Positions 33,276 to 46,639 of a stretch of DNA of 64,000 nt are shown piece by piece. Made by a program: the position numbers and the translations under genes. Positions within the stretch are counted from its first letter, which is position 1; each line of letters starts with the position of its first letter. The notes beneath the pieces are model-generated. The model was not told the DNA's origin and did no database searches. It saw only the letters and a program-made list of their open reading frames with translations. The DNA comes from Dreissena polymorpha (lineage: Eukaryota; Mollusca; Bivalvia; Myida; Dreissenidae), in NCBI RefSeq assembly GCF_020536995.1, contig NC_068362.1:204001-268000 (forward strand), read 5' to 3'.

Positions 33276-34410
33276 AATAAGATTACCATACGGTCTGTAA
33301 ATCATAAGCTTGAATCAGTTGAAACGTACGTGTTTAGTGGTTTACTACTTGTTTGACGTTTGCTCTAAACATAACAAAAATGATTAAAAACACGTTGTTG
33401 TTTCCCTTTACTCGTCGCATTTTAAATAACCTACTAGTCTTAGTATACCGTCTCATATATGAGTGCTACAAAAGCTACCCGTTGAACGGCTTACGGTAAA
33501 ACCTTCAGGCCATATAAAGAATATACGTTAAATTGTTGTCTTTATACTGCTTTATGTGAGTGTTATATAAGGATTGCCAGAAAGAGTGTTATTGACAGAA
33601 TCGGTACCATAACGATATTTATGACAGTTCTTTTACGGACATATATAACAACTTATTACTTTGATAAGAGTTGACCACAAAACGTGTACAGTAACACTTA
33701 TTATAAGAACATGTCAAAACTGTGTGGGAGGGGGTTACGTTATGTTTTACTTAATTTGTTTGCGAATTCTCTATTACTATTGTTTTGCTGTTCAAACTTG
33801 CGACATCGTGTGAATGTCTTGAATTGTACTAAGTTGTCCTCGTTGTAATTTGTACATTTAAGATATATGTACAGAAGTTGAAAATAACATTTTTAAACAA
33901 AATGGCATTTGTTTTTTCAATCGGTATTGGTACGAAAACTGAACCTTCAAGATAATACACGACATAAACAGAATGAAATGAATGTGACAGTAGTCAAACA
34001 CTATTACAACTTTGGCGAGGATGAGTTATAAAGTACTAGTATATGGTATATTTCAGTTTACTTCACTTTAATAAGTGGTATTTATGCGTGAAAAACAAAT
34101 ATTTCTCTCCGCCAAACACTATTATCATCAAACGATTGCATTGTATATGTTAATGACCATGACTTTCAGAATCATCAAAGTCCTGAAGGGCGGCAATACA
34201 AAAATTATATGAGGGGAGTAACTACTTCGAAAAACACTCTCCATTCGTATCGTAAATTATATCCCTTGGAAAGTGCGTATACCTGGGAGAGCGTATTCTA
34301 TAATGAATCATATTTAAAATCTTGTAATACGACATACACTATACATTTGTTTGCTATTCAAAGTCTTGAAATTGTATTGCAATCGATTGCAGGACCAACA
34401 TCTTAGACAA
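33276..34410. other. No gene recognised
   Basis: AT-rich spacer with no coding signal. Confidence 0.4.
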
Positions 34411-34580
34411 GGTCGCCGTGGCGTTGTGAATATGGTGTCCGCCTAGCGATCGGGAAATCACGGGCTCGATCCATTCTGTGGGAGCGTTCTTTAGATCTCC
34501 CACATAGACACTAAGAAAACGGACTCGAGAGCGTTTCAAATAAGCCTGAGGCTTTCTATGCAATCGAGCTTAAATAAATA
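34411..34580 (+). mobile_element. tRNA-derived SINE, plus strand
   Basis: The tRNA-like head is at 34411-34485 (GGTCGCCGTGGCG...GGTGTCCGCCTAGCGATCGG, box B GGGCTCGATCC at 34462-34472). The body is GGGAGCGTTCTTT, CACATAGACACTAAG, AAACGGACTCGAGAGCGTTT and CAAATAAGCCTGAGGC, ending ATCGAGCTTAAATAAAT. It is the same family as 10855-10995 but lacks about 20 bp (GCTGGTTCTAGTCACAG-type) present there. Confidence 0.85.
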
Positions 34581-34880
34581 GGTTTAAAAAAACTAATTTT
34601 AATTAGGTTATATTTTTTTGGCAAAATGTGTATGTTTTGAAAGTTCATAAAATGCAATTAAATATGCATAAAAGTTCACTCTCATCACATATATTTTTTC
34701 AAATGCTTTCGTTTTTTAAACTGACAGGTTCATTCATGTTAATTATTCTGATAACATAAGTTTGGACTGTAATATTTGCGGTGTGAGATCCATTCGTTTT
34801 TCTACTCACGACTTTAATATCAATGACATCAATGATATAATAACTTATCATACAAACGACCTTAACATTATAATATCCGT

Positions 34881-36007
34881 TTAGTGTAATTTCATGGCCA
34901 CATATCTGAACGACGTAGCCAATCCGCTCCAGTATATTCCTACCGGGTTAGAAGGAAAAGTGTCATGTTTGTAATAATATTTTCCGTTCAGATTAGCATT
35001 ATAGCAATCAATAAACCACCAGCCACCACGATGACTACATGCACAACAATACGTACTATGGCTGTCATTGTCTGCATCGTCAGCTGCAAACATCTGGTCA
35101 TTATGTTTAATTAACTGATCTCCAGCATCCCCACTGTACCCTTTAGCACTAAGCTTGTACTTTCCTGCTTCTGAGGACAGACCGAACTCCGAATACACTG
35201 CATAAGTCTTCTTGTCTTCAAAAGTCTCCATGTCTATGTGCAGTTAGCGAGACTTGAAATTAGTTAGACGATATATATACTCGTTCCCAAGCTAGAAATT
35301 GCCAGTACGATTTCCAAAGCCTGTCTTGTATTCCTCCCAGGAGCGATCAAAGTCGACCGTTCTGTACTTCCGACGTTTAATAACTAACCAAGCCTTGCCT
35401 TGATTGATCTCACAATATACTTCTAGACTGGATTGTTTGAAGTATGGATATATTGTATGCACACCACGTTTGTAAACGTCATCACAAGATGTAGACTTAT
35501 GATTCAGGTCATGTCTCGTGTTTCTTGCATTGCAAACCCCTTGAAACGTATTTATTACGGACTGTATTCTAGAAGCAATTTGTGTTACCTGAGAGGTAAA
35601 ATTGTCCATTAATGCACCCATACGTTATATAAATGACTTTGCTTGCATGCTGGCATTTTTAAAATCCGGTTCTTTTTCCTTGAAGTCATCCAAGCGTTTT
35701 ACTTCTTTGAGCAGATCATCTCTGAGTTGCGTGGTTTCCTTACTTAACTGTGTCAACGACTTGTTGAATGTGCCATTCATTCTGCTATTCACGAATATAT
35801 GCGCTTCAGTGAAGTATTCAAACATAAACTAAGGTAATTTAGCGTTGTTAAAAGTATTAATAAGAGTAAACAAATTATTATCACTCTTAAAATGCATCGA
35901 GTTGAATGGCGATTTTACACCTTCGCCTGATTCTTTCGTTTCCAATGACGATGATCCAGGCAACATATTATTCAAAACCGCCAAGCCTTCGTGCCTGTAA
36001 TACACTT
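34881..36007 (-). pseudogene. Fibrinogen-related protein (FReD) copy 1, broken
   Basis: One minus-strand frame. The N-terminal part (EVYYRHEGLAVLNNMLPGSS, FNSMHFKSDNN) leads to a Lys/Glu/Leu-rich coiled coil (QLSKETTQLRDDLLKEVKRL), then a fibrinogen C-terminal domain: TSCDDVYKRG, SLEVYCEINQGKAWLVIKRR, WEEYKTGFGN, YAVYSEFGLSSEAGKYKLSA, a Ca-site-like DADNDSHS, CCACSHRGGWWFIDCYNANL and NGKYYY, ending AMKLH. The frame is kept throughout but four stop codons interrupt it (near 35826, 35625, 35289 and 35238; one replaces the usual Trp of GNFWLGNE). No signal peptide is visible; the exon seems to begin after CTAAG near 36007. FReD proteins are secreted lectin-like recognition factors in molluscs. 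Paralog at 44111-45233. Confidence 0.85.
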
Positions 36008-37370
36008 CTCTTTTTCGTTCGTTTCTTAGATTTTGTATATCGTATTCTGCAACGCCGAGTTTGGAATTATTTCGATAATCAAAATAAATGTCTTAAAATT
36101 CATGGCTATAAGTTGCTCCAAGATTTATAATGTAACTAGCATCCGGCCGGGAATCTGCAAACAAATTTGACGATATTTGTATTACAACACTCGTTTTGCA
36201 CATATGTGGTAGGCAAAAGAGGAACCTTACAAAAGTAATGCATATTTTCTGATTCGTTGTATGTCCTTTAAGTACATGCCTAAAAATTAATCAAAGCTAT
36301 GACTAAAGCGTCAGCTTGTGTTGACTTCGATATGCAGTATGCGTAAAAGACAACATTCTGAACAAAAGGCACACATTCAATATGAAACATTAATTAGGAA
36401 TAAATAAAAATTGTCTTCAATCAAACCAGTAATAACCCTCCTCTTATTAATACTGCCTATTAAACAAAGTTTTTAAACGTAAGTTTGGCAGCACTTATAT
36501 TTCCTGTGCTTAAGTTATTTGTCTAATTGGTAGAAATGAAATGTCGTATAGAGTTTACGTATGCAGGGAACATAATAAATGTGACAGGCTCGCATACATC
36601 TAAACTGAATGTTGGTGCAATTTATAAATGACAATCGTTCAGTAACGCGTAACATCGAATTTGTGGTTGCTCATATTTTAACACCACAAACATGTTTAAA
36701 CTTTATTAACGGGAGCAGTTAATATGCAATTTAAACAAATGCATGTGCATGCGTTAGCAATGCATGTATATGTGTCGTCTTAACTATAATGATGCATTAA
36801 GAAGAGTGTAATGCATTGGTTAATACAAATTAACAGAATATGTTTGTTTATAACTGCATTCGCCTTTAAACACAGTATTAGAGAGATAAACAATATAAAT
36901 GAATAGTGTATTCCAGAACGTTACATAAATGTATTTGTTTAACCGTATGAACGTAAAACCTAGTTGTGTTTTGTACTGCGTACCTGCTGTCAAATCACAA
37001 TAAGGCGCACATTGATGGTATTTTATAATAGTGACTTCATAAATAAAACGACCCCGATTAGGGACGCGTCATCCTTATGGTATTTGTAATGTACAAATGT
37101 AAATGACTAATTCTCACCATACACAATCCATTAAAAATGCATGTTCTCTCAAAAAGCACTTGTTTGCTTGGCGTTTATTGGCAATGTTATTGTTCATTGA
37201 TAATAGCAGCACGTTCAGAATCATATTCAGTATAAGCAATACTATCCGCAACAACAGTAGCAACAGCAGCAGCTATAGCGGCGCTTTCAGAACTCCATAC
37301 GAAGGAAAATCTTACCGTAGACAAGCCATAGCAATTGACATCTCGCCAACTGTGTATCAAATTTTTACCT
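36008..37370. other. FReD copy 1 upstream flank; no gene
   Basis: GGTAGGCAAAAGAGGAACC and TTACAAAAGTAATGCATATT (36211-36247) resemble 46280-46325 near FReD copy 2, so the duplicated unit includes this flank. No signal-peptide exon was found. Confidence 0.45.
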
Positions 37371-37383
37371 AAATATCGATCAA

Positions 37384-37446
37384 CCAATCAGCGAACGATA
37401 AACGTGCGCGCCGGTTGCTAACGCCCTGCCCTGTCCGCCATTTTCT
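37384..37446. promoter_or_regulatory. Promoter-like cluster: CCAAT, GC-rich stretch, YY1-like CCGCCATTTT
   Basis: ACCAATCA at 37383-37390, GTGCGCGCCGGTTGCTA at 37404-37420 and CCGCCATTTTCTAG at 37435-37448 lie within 65 bp, against a very AT-poor local background for this window. This spacing suits a core promoter, reading either way. No first exon with a clear product is seen on either side (minus-strand ATGGCGGAC meets a stop after seven codons). Confidence 0.3.
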
Positions 37447-37449
37447 AGA

Positions 37450-40400
37450 CAAGCCGAATACCTAGTTCTCATTTATTTAACGAGTTGCGTTTATTTTGTT
37501 GGAATAAAAAGGACATGAAATTTATGAAACGGTGTAAATAAGGTTAATTTAACTCGGACCGTCGGTATCCAGATAAATAAATTAGAGGAATTTAATTTAT
37601 ATAATTTCCAACGCGGAAATGTAGTCGTTACAAGTGCGTATGGAAGCTTCAATGTGTAGACTTTCCAAAATAACCGAACTCCTTTATAGACAATTAATTT
37701 ATTTCAGAAACTGAAAATGTCATATAAGCAATATTAAGTATGAGATCACGTGTATATGTAAACAAATAGGGAATATTTGTATTTGCATAACGAAATCATC
37801 GTTATAAATCGATTTTCATGTTAGAAATAATGGAACACTATTTTATGTTACTATTTAAATAAAAAGGTATCGATGCAACCGTTTTGTTGTTCTGCACGTT
37901 TTATGATTATGTTTGTTAAAGGTCCCATAATCAATGTTTAATATTATAATATCACTTGTAAACGTTACAACATGGGGGATTTCGGTAACCGCTCGTCGTC
38001 AGAAATCGTGTACAACTTAAGCAAAACTCCAGTTATAAAGCGCTATTCGTGCCAAATATATGTGGACACAATGTTTCGTTAGTATTTTCGTTAAAAAAAC
38101 ATGGGTAAATACCAGTGTATAGGTGTTAATTTATTACTAACACCACCATTAAACGTAGTAACCGGTTAGATTTCGGCAAGCGCGCAAGTGTTTGGGAGCG
38201 TATTTAAAGTACCGAAATACCCGTTATACAAAGCTAATGTTCTTTAGAATCTTATAGTTTTTGCATTTGCATGATAAATATGTGAAACAAACCCCGTTTA
38301 CCCAGTGATATAGGGAGTAACAAAAGCCCATACAATTTATCCGGAATATCGCTTAATCTATAGGCAATCTATAGACACAGAGAGCACTTTGGTGTTAGCT
38401 TGTCTAGATTTTCTAATCGCTGTCACGTAACCATGTGGGCGGAGCGATTATCGTCCAGGCGAGATGTCAATTTGCACACAGGTTTACGGCGTTGAACAAA
38501 TAATAGCATGTGATTATGCAGGTACATGATTTTATCGGATCACTTATGTCAAATAGAAATAAATATTTTTGAAAGCATTACAAGGCGCCGATAATTCTAC
38601 TTCTAAAGTGTCGTATAATGTAGATTTTGTGTATTCGGTATGCGTTTTCGGAGGCATACTGCACAACTGAACATTATTCAATGTACAATGATTTTAGGCT
38701 AAAAAGCAATGGTCTTAATGCAAATCAGTCGTGACACTCATCATATTACATATTATCTGGTAATCAAAGTTATTAAATGCAAGTTTGGCAGCATTTATAC
38801 GGGCAAAAGCCCGAAGGGCGTTGACCGCTTATTTGTATCACTTTTCTGAAATACAAATTTACTTATCTGATAGGGTATTGAAGTCAAATAATTCATGCCG
38901 CGTCGTCTGTTTTCGCGATGCATTGGGCAGTTTACTTGACCGATGTAGCCACACAGACACCTCGACAAACGCCATATCGCATGTATTTGCATACCTCAAT
39001 AAAAAATACGACAAGAAATGTTTTTTTTTGTAGGTAATGGTACTCTTTCTCCTTGCATTATATGATTTTCTACGATCAAAAAACGTCTGTTTGACTCCCT
39101 GTGTGACACTTCCTGTTTTCCATAATGCATTTCAAATTGAAAATTGCTCTAGATGTTGTTAACATAATCTTAAAAAAGATAACCCGTCTAAATTATTTGC
39201 GTACTTCCGGTTTACAATATCGAATAAGATTAGTTTCGAATTAACTTCTTCAATGAACCCAATATTCTATAGTTAATATTATCCCTTTACATAAATTAAC
39301 AATTGTTAAAAAGTTTAATTTGTTCACAACATGAACGGCCGCGTTTCTTTCGTCGACAACTATACATGTCTGTGTGACGTCACTGCTTTCGTCAATACGT
39401 CATTAAGAAGTGAAAATTGAAACTGACATACTCTGGTGGATGTTTACATTGTTGAAATTTAATAAATTAATGGAATGCACTCGATTGGTAAGTAATTATT
39501 CAATTAAAATATTGCGTTCGGTTACATAAAACACCAATCTATAATTATATTGCTAAAGATTACCTTTGATAACATGGAAACTGTTTTCGGCAAATACAAA
39601 ATTTCGCCGATTTTAAATTTATGGTCATTATTATTCAGTCAAACTAATGGAACATAAAAGTTATCGTTTTATTAAGTTTTGGAGTTATTTCTTGAGTGTA
39701 TTTTACGTGATTATTCTAAAGACCCTTTCTTTTGTGATGTATTTAGTAACGTTGTGATTGTAAACAATATTGCATCTCCAACTCATACTCGATCATTTTC
39801 GTACCAAACTGTTTCAAACTGTAAAAAATCAAACTGTGCTTACATACACATTGGAAATAGACTAATTCATATGCACATTTTATGGATTCTCTTTGATTTT
39901 CTTTTAGAAGCTGCTCTGTGAAATGCTGGACTTCACACATTCCATGCAGCATTCTGCTGAGCAAAACTGACTGCGTGCTTTGTACTCAACAATGAAGCAA
40001 TTCTGGACCTATAAAACTTGACCGGGACTGAAACATTAGCAATTGTGACTCTGTAATGTTCAACGTTAGTGGACTGTAAAGAAACTGCAATTATTATGAA
40101 GAAACTCTGTATGTCTCTAGGCAAAAATTATATACAGCATAAAAAATATCACGTGTGAAAACAATGTGAAAGATTAGTGTAATTTACAATTTGCAAAAAG
40201 GCATGTCAAATGAATTGTTGATATAAAAAATGATAGTTCCCAGGCAGTTCTAGACGGTTTTTTTTCTGTATTTATATTACTAGTATTAATTCAAAAAATG
40301 TATGCCACAATTAAAAAGCACACTCTGTTTAGAGACCATTGTGTTGTCTCATTGTGTGATGATGACTTTGAGTAATACATTGTACATTAAACAATATCTA

Positions 40401-43400
40401 CTAAGTTGTTTTTAAGTATCAGATTTCTTGTTTATTATATAAATGAATGTTAATTTTTGCTTAAATATAAATTTGCATAATGCAGTGCCAGTAGCACACT
40501 TTGCAATATTTTTATTACAAAAGAGTGTGTTGTACACTTGAACTTATACCTATAATTAATAATCCTTGCCTAAAAATTCATTTGACACACCTGAGACCAT
40601 GTTGTGTATTACCATTATTATTTTTCACATTATGCTGACACTTTGAAAAAATTGCAAATAAGCGAAAAGCAGTTTAGTCTTGTCAACTGTCTCTGGTTAA
40701 TTTTTTGAAGGCCATATAAGAAGCGAAAGTGTAGGAGACGGTATTCATTTTATTTGATGACTGCTTGTTATTATTTCTTCATAGAAGGCGTACTGGATGA
40801 GTGGAGTATTTTTTTTTTGTTCTACATCTTTGATGAAGTCAACTCATTGACATTTAGTGTAATGACTGAGCATGTTTTTTAACTAACAAATGCGTGGTAG
40901 GAACTTATCCGAATATATGCAAACTCATAACAGTGTGTCTAATACTACATGTGTTGAGTGCACAGAAACAAGGGCGAGAAGATAAGGGTATAAATGAACA
41001 TACTGAATGTGTTATTTTGTTTATGAGCTTGAACATACAAAAACTTGACTTTAATCAATTGGGATGTACATGCAGTTTAATAATCGGGTTGTTATTTTAT
41101 AATCATATTCATGTGGAAACCGCCTCATTCACATGCAATACGCAGCTGCTGTCTATATGTTTAATGCCACATTCCATAATGACTGAATATCTTTACTTTC
41201 AAAACATGAAAATGAATTAAATGAAATGAAAATAAACGAAATAATGTAATTAAATTCAGGTGAAAAATATTTGATTATATTTTATTTAAATATGGTTTGG
41301 TAAATTATTTACTGGTAAAACAATTCTTGTTGATAACAGTAAATTCGTAATAATAAGTATGTTGTTTATTTTTTGTCTCACACATAAAGTGACAGGTACA
41401 CTCATATATTTAGCGTTCAGCTTATGATGTGGGTCTTCATCATAAATCTTTTGCTACTAGTATTTTCTCCTTAACACCCACCTAGTAATGTTCAATTTGT
41501 GTATGACATAAGCGATAGTTTTTACCGACTGTTAATTCCTGAGGATTCAGAAAAATACAATAAGTTTACCACATTTCATGACATAAGCTCTAACAGTGCG
41601 GAAGATATGCAAAGAGTATTATATCCAAAGCCAAAGGTGATATTTCTGGTCTGTGTAATTTTGCGCAGTGAATGAGGTCTATGCACTTCTTTCAAGATAG
41701 ATGTAAACACTCCCGCAAGCGTTGTTGCATTTATATGTTTATTAACATTAATTAAGTACAAAAAGTTTTTCATTTACATATGCAGGGGATACATTTACGA
41801 TGTCGATGATTTAGACATGGGACCAAAATAATGAAGTACGGCACCTTTCTTTTTTATGCTTAAGTTAAATAAAATCGTTTTAGAAATAATCGCACTCTAA
41901 AACATAAATGGCATCCCTGCATATGGAAAACATCAATAAAACACAGTTTCGCGAGATTTTTTTTAAATTCTAACATTGTTTTTAAAAGTTAACAAAAAAT
42001 GAAATACATGTTTAAGAGTTTGAAAACAGTACAAGGAGTAACTATACATAAAGCATAGCTTCATAAACTTGTATAAGATTAAAACAAATTATATTTTATT
42101 GCTTTGCTAAATTACATATTGTTTTGTAAAGAAATTGAATGTTTTGTTGCATGATAATGTGCAGACATATATAACCCGTGTTATCTTTAACAAACATCAA
42201 ATAAGCTTTTGCCCGTAAATTAGGTAGCACCTATTATCATATTATTTCCCTACCTTAAGTATTTTTTGTCTTATTGGCTGAAATTAAGCACCGCAGAGAG
42301 TCTCAAGTATAAGAAGGAATTAATACATATGACCGACTTGAAAATACCAAAGTTGATTGTAAATCCAATCTATAACTGGAAATCATAAAGCTCAATATTT
42401 CTTTGATCGTTCGGTTGCTGGTATCAATTGATGCAGCACATACATGTCAATATAATAATATTTTTGGAAATATTGTTTAACAAGCACGTAGTCAGAGGAA
42501 AATAAATTGTCAATTGCCAAGACGACATATATGTCCCATATAAAACAATATCACTGGTGCTGGAAATACGTTGCTCGATTACATTGAATATGTATGATAA
42601 ATGGTGAAAAAAGCTCGAGGTGGATTTGATGGCAATCAAAGACCTAGAGAAAAGGAATATAGTAATCTTAGTTTGCAATAAAAACTTTGTTAATTGTGAT
42701 TAATGAAATAATAAACGGATTCGCCCCCTCTGTTTTGACGAAAGTGTACAGTGGACAAACACTTTGGTAGTCCGTCATTGTTCAGATCGTGAATGGCGAA
42801 TCAAAACTATGAAGGGGAAAGATTATTTCGAAAGCACAGACCATGCGAGTCGAATATTACGTTCCTTGCAGTGTTCGCCTACGCCTGGGATGATGAAATA
42901 CAAACCACAAAATGCATGCAATATCCTCTAGTGTCAACAATTAAGTATTTGGTTTAATATTTACTGCGAAAATGGCATAATTTGATATTTAATAATAATG
43001 TTAAGTTACTTAACTAAATACAACAAAGATAAATTGCATAAATATATGTACATTTACAACAAGCAATTCAACATTGTATCATTGCAATAACTTGCGTTGT
43101 TTCTTACACAAAGATCAAATAGTATATGGATGCACACTTGTTTATTATATGGAAGGGTTATACTCGTTATTTTGCTGCAGTAACCTATCGTTCTGTTGGT
43201 TAAACAGATACATTAAAAGTATGTCAATGCTATATTATATGAAATTATTTTTAAACGTCTTAAACAAATTCCGTATTGAGTTTTCTTTCGATATTAATTA
43301 ACAAAGCAGATCGACGATTATAAGTTACCAAGAAAGAACAGATACTCAATTGTATATATACATGAAACACTAGTTGCATTTGATCGTAAAATTCATTTTT

Positions 43401-44110
43401 AATTACATTTATGCAACACATCGGATTATACTATTGGCGTTACTCGTTTACAATAAAGAAAATACGTTTTGAATTATAAGTATTATACTTATGTCGTGTA
43501 AGGTAACAGTTGTATTAAGTTGCGTAATGATATATTTAACAATCAACGACATGCATAACTGCATCGAATGTAAGATCACATATTCTGATTACCGTGAGAG
43601 ATACTTGTAAACATAAAAAAGTTACATCATTTCAAAGCTGACATTTTTTATGATGGTTTACGAATATTATTGCTTACTTCATCCTTAGCTACAAATAAGT
43701 TACTAATAAAAGGTATAAACGGCATATTTAAGGCCTTTCACGTTGCGTTAAAACTGAGTTGCATGTTATTTTAAGTTGCTCTTTTACATTTTTTAATGGC
43801 ATGTCATAGTAATATTGCACACCTTCGTTTGATCTCCGTGCGAATATCGTTCCCTGCCCCAGAGTTCCGTCGTGTTATTTAATGTCATTTAGTAAGTGCC
43901 TTATTAAAACATTATACATTGTCTAGTTCATTGTAATGGTAATGTTTATGTGCGTACCGGAACTAAATTAGAAAGTGTCCACACACTCATATTATCAATT
44001 AATTAAATAAACAATAAATATCCGTTGCATAAATAAATTAACACCCTGTGTTTATGTTTGTCGTCTTTTTTTGATAAACATTTTATTCCATAACTTGCAA
44101 CCACTGCTAT
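37450..44110. other. Long stretch without supported genes
   Basis: AT-rich. The frames at 38785-39033, 39679-39921, 40894-41220 (no ATG start), 42424-42678 and 43074-43301 lack motifs or splice context. AAGTTTGGCAGCA(C/T)TTATA occurs at 36482 and 38780. The stretch near 42225-42290 resembles 36490-36540 in word order, hinting at older duplication. Confidence 0.45.
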
Positions 44111-45233
44111 CTAGTGTACTTTCTTGACCATATATCTAAGCGACGATAAACCGCTCCAATATATTTGATGCGAAGATGACACCATTTCATCTTTGTTATA
44201 GTATTTACCGTTGAGGTGGACATTTATGCAATTATTACACCACCTACCTCCACGATGGACACATGCACAACAATAAGTACTATGACTGTCATTTTCTGCA
44301 TCATAAGTTGAGAAAATATGGCCATATTGTTTTATTAACTGGTCTCCAGCATTCCAAGTAACCCTCTTATATTCAGCTTGTATTTTCCTGTCTCTGAAGA
44401 CAGACCGAACTCGTCATACATTGCATACACCTTCTTGCCTTCAAATGTCTCCATTTCTATGTGCACATGGCGCGCATGATATTTCGTCATTTGGTATATA
44501 TTCTCGTTCCTGAGCCAGAAATCCCCACTAACATTTCCAAAGCCCGTCTTGTATTCCACCCAGGAGCGATCGTTTCGTACTTTCGACGTTGAATAACTAG
44601 CCAAGCATGGACTTGATCGATCTCACAATATACTTCCAGGCCGGATGTTTTAATGTCTGGATATTTTGTATGAACACCACTTTTGTCGACATCATCACAA
44701 GATGTAGAATTATGATGCACATGATTTCGTGTTCCACTTGTAGTGCAAACCCCTTGAATTATCCTCATGTCGGACTCAATTCTAGGTACATACTGTGTAA
44801 CATGAGAGGTATAATTGTCCATTAATGCGCCCAAACGTTTGTACTATTGACTTCACATGCATGCTTGCATTCTTAAATTCCGGTTCTTTTTCCTTGAAGT
44901 CATCTATGCGTTTTACTTCTCTGAGCAGATCGTCTCTCAGTTTCCTTACTAAACTTTGTCATCGAATTGTTGAGTGTGTCATACATACTGCATTCACGGT
45001 TTTATGCGATTCAAAGAAGTACCCTTCATAGATAAACTCGAGTAATTTCGCGTTGTCAAAAGTTTTGATAAAAGTGAAAAAGTTATTATCACTCTTAAAG
45101 TGCATTGAGTTGAAAGGCAATTTCTTGCCTTCACCGGATTCGTTGGTGTCCAGCCGCGTTGATCCAGCCAACATGTCATTCAAAACTGCTGCGACCTCTT
45201 GCCTGTAATCCACTTCTCTTTTCCGTGGGGGGC
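44111..45233 (-). pseudogene. Fibrinogen-related protein (FReD) copy 2, broken
   Basis: A paralog of 34881-36007. Minus strand: KREVDYRQEVAAVLNDMLAG, FNSMHFKSDNNFFTFIKTFD, a coiled-coil part (LRDDLLREVKRIDDFKEKEP), TSCDDVDKSG, LEVYCEIDQVHAWLVIQRRK, then in another frame RSWVEYKTGFGNVSGDFWLR and YAMYDEFGLSSETGKYKLN, then in a third step NDSHSTYCCACVHRGGRW and LNGKYYNKDEM, ending MVKKVH. Frame breaks lie near 44980-44960, 44830, 44575 (about 10 nt missing relative to copy 1) and 44365 (about 1 nt). The Trp pair and Cys region are partly changed. It keeps W in GDFWLR, which copy 1 has lost, so the two decayed independently. Confidence 0.85.
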
Positions 45234-45239
45234 TTACGT

Positions 45240-46455
45240 TGTTCTAAATCATTTTTGGAATCATCAAAAATGTCATTATTTCGATTTTCAGGAAAACAGC
45301 TAATGCATTTAAAACATTATTCCGACGAGTAAAATCAAGATTGATACCGTGGACCTTATGTCGCCAACTAGAATTTTAATAACAGAGAAATCGGATGTGT
45401 GTCTGGCAATTTTCCGGAGGAAAATAGGCAAGCACTTAGAATGCTCATATCAGAGGCGGCATTAAAAGGGAAGTCGAACCGGCGCACGCCACCTCCCTAA
45501 CACTCAGATTATATTTGAACATTTTCGGATCATTCTTAATCAGTCTTATAGGCTAATTTATTTATATATAAGACTCCTGTTATCTAAATAGTTTTGTAGC
45601 AGCTATTGGGAAGCAGGAAGCAGTACCAAAAGTGCTACCGATGATCGTCTGTTTAAGAACCACTGGTATATGTTAATCGGCGACTCGCCTTTATCTTGTT
45701 TTACTATGTGGGGGTATGTATTTATACTAGACATGTATGTCTGATGATAGAAGAAAATATATCAAACAAATACATCTACAGTGTATAGTATTGAACCAAT
45801 ATTCGCATGTTTACAAAATAAAGCTCATTTACAATAACAGTTTGAGTGAAAACTTTATCAGCAACAATATCGCCCATATTTAAGTTGCATGCTTATATTA
45901 TGCCAAGGGTACCATAATGCAATGTCCAACCGTGAAATCCAGTACCAGTATACAAATGTTGCTGTGTCCAAAATTGTTAGTCCGTCTTTTTATGTATAGC
46001 TTAATCAGAGATTTGTAGTCGTCAATGCGATGCAACAGTTTGAAAGAATTCATCTGCGTGTGAGTAGTTTCGTCTTTGTTCTTTTAGTAAAGTTTACATA
46101 CAGATAGTTTCTATTCATTTGTAGATGACAGTATTTTCAAGTTTCATCTTTCTACATGACGGATGCATTTGTTGTGTTTATCAACTTGACAATGGTTCAC
46201 TATCCACCCGATTAAGCGAAAGTTATAGTGACACCCCTGCATTAACTTCATATACTTTCTACCTTGTGGCAGCGTTCGTGTAATATGAGGTACGCAAATA
46301 GGAGCATTACAAAAGTAAAGAATATTACACAAAGTAGTGTATATTAATGCAAAATTCAAACGCCTTCGCAAGTGCCAAATATGAATATTCGGAGGTATTT
46401 CCTCTAGACGATTTACTTGACATGTGAAATGTATACTTATACTTACTTCTTAACG
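45240..46455. other. FReD copy 2 upstream flank; no gene
   Basis: AATAGGAGCATTACAAAAGT at 46300 parallels the flank of FReD copy 1. No signal-peptide exon was recognised. Confidence 0.4.
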
Positions 46456-46459
46456 TATT

Positions 46460-46628
46460 TGATTCAGCTGGTATTGCAGTAGAGCGCTGGAATACAAAAT
46501 TCCGAGAATCGTGGATTTCATCCATGCCTCTGCTTAATAACGTGTATGGGATTTGGCCACGATATCATTGTTATGTACATTCTCCTCCTTGACTCTGATC
46601 AAGTAGGCAGTGTTCAAGTTGTTGCATA
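46460..46628 (+). mobile_element. tRNA-derived SINE of a second family
   Basis: TTGCAGTAGAGCGCTGGAAT, AATTCCGAGAATCGTGG and ATTTCATCC form a degraded tRNA-like head (boxes A and B). The tail ATAACGTGTATGGGATTTGG then CCACGATATC and CATTCTCCTCC...GATCAAGTAGGCAGT resembles a mollusc SINE body. No cloverleaf, so not a tRNA gene. Confidence 0.6.
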
Positions 46629-46639
46629 CCGTCTGTACA

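Noticed and set aside
40894-41220. 108-codon frame with a signal-like stretch
   Set aside because: No ATG opens it, no splice acceptor supports it, and the second half is low-complexity hydrophobic text.
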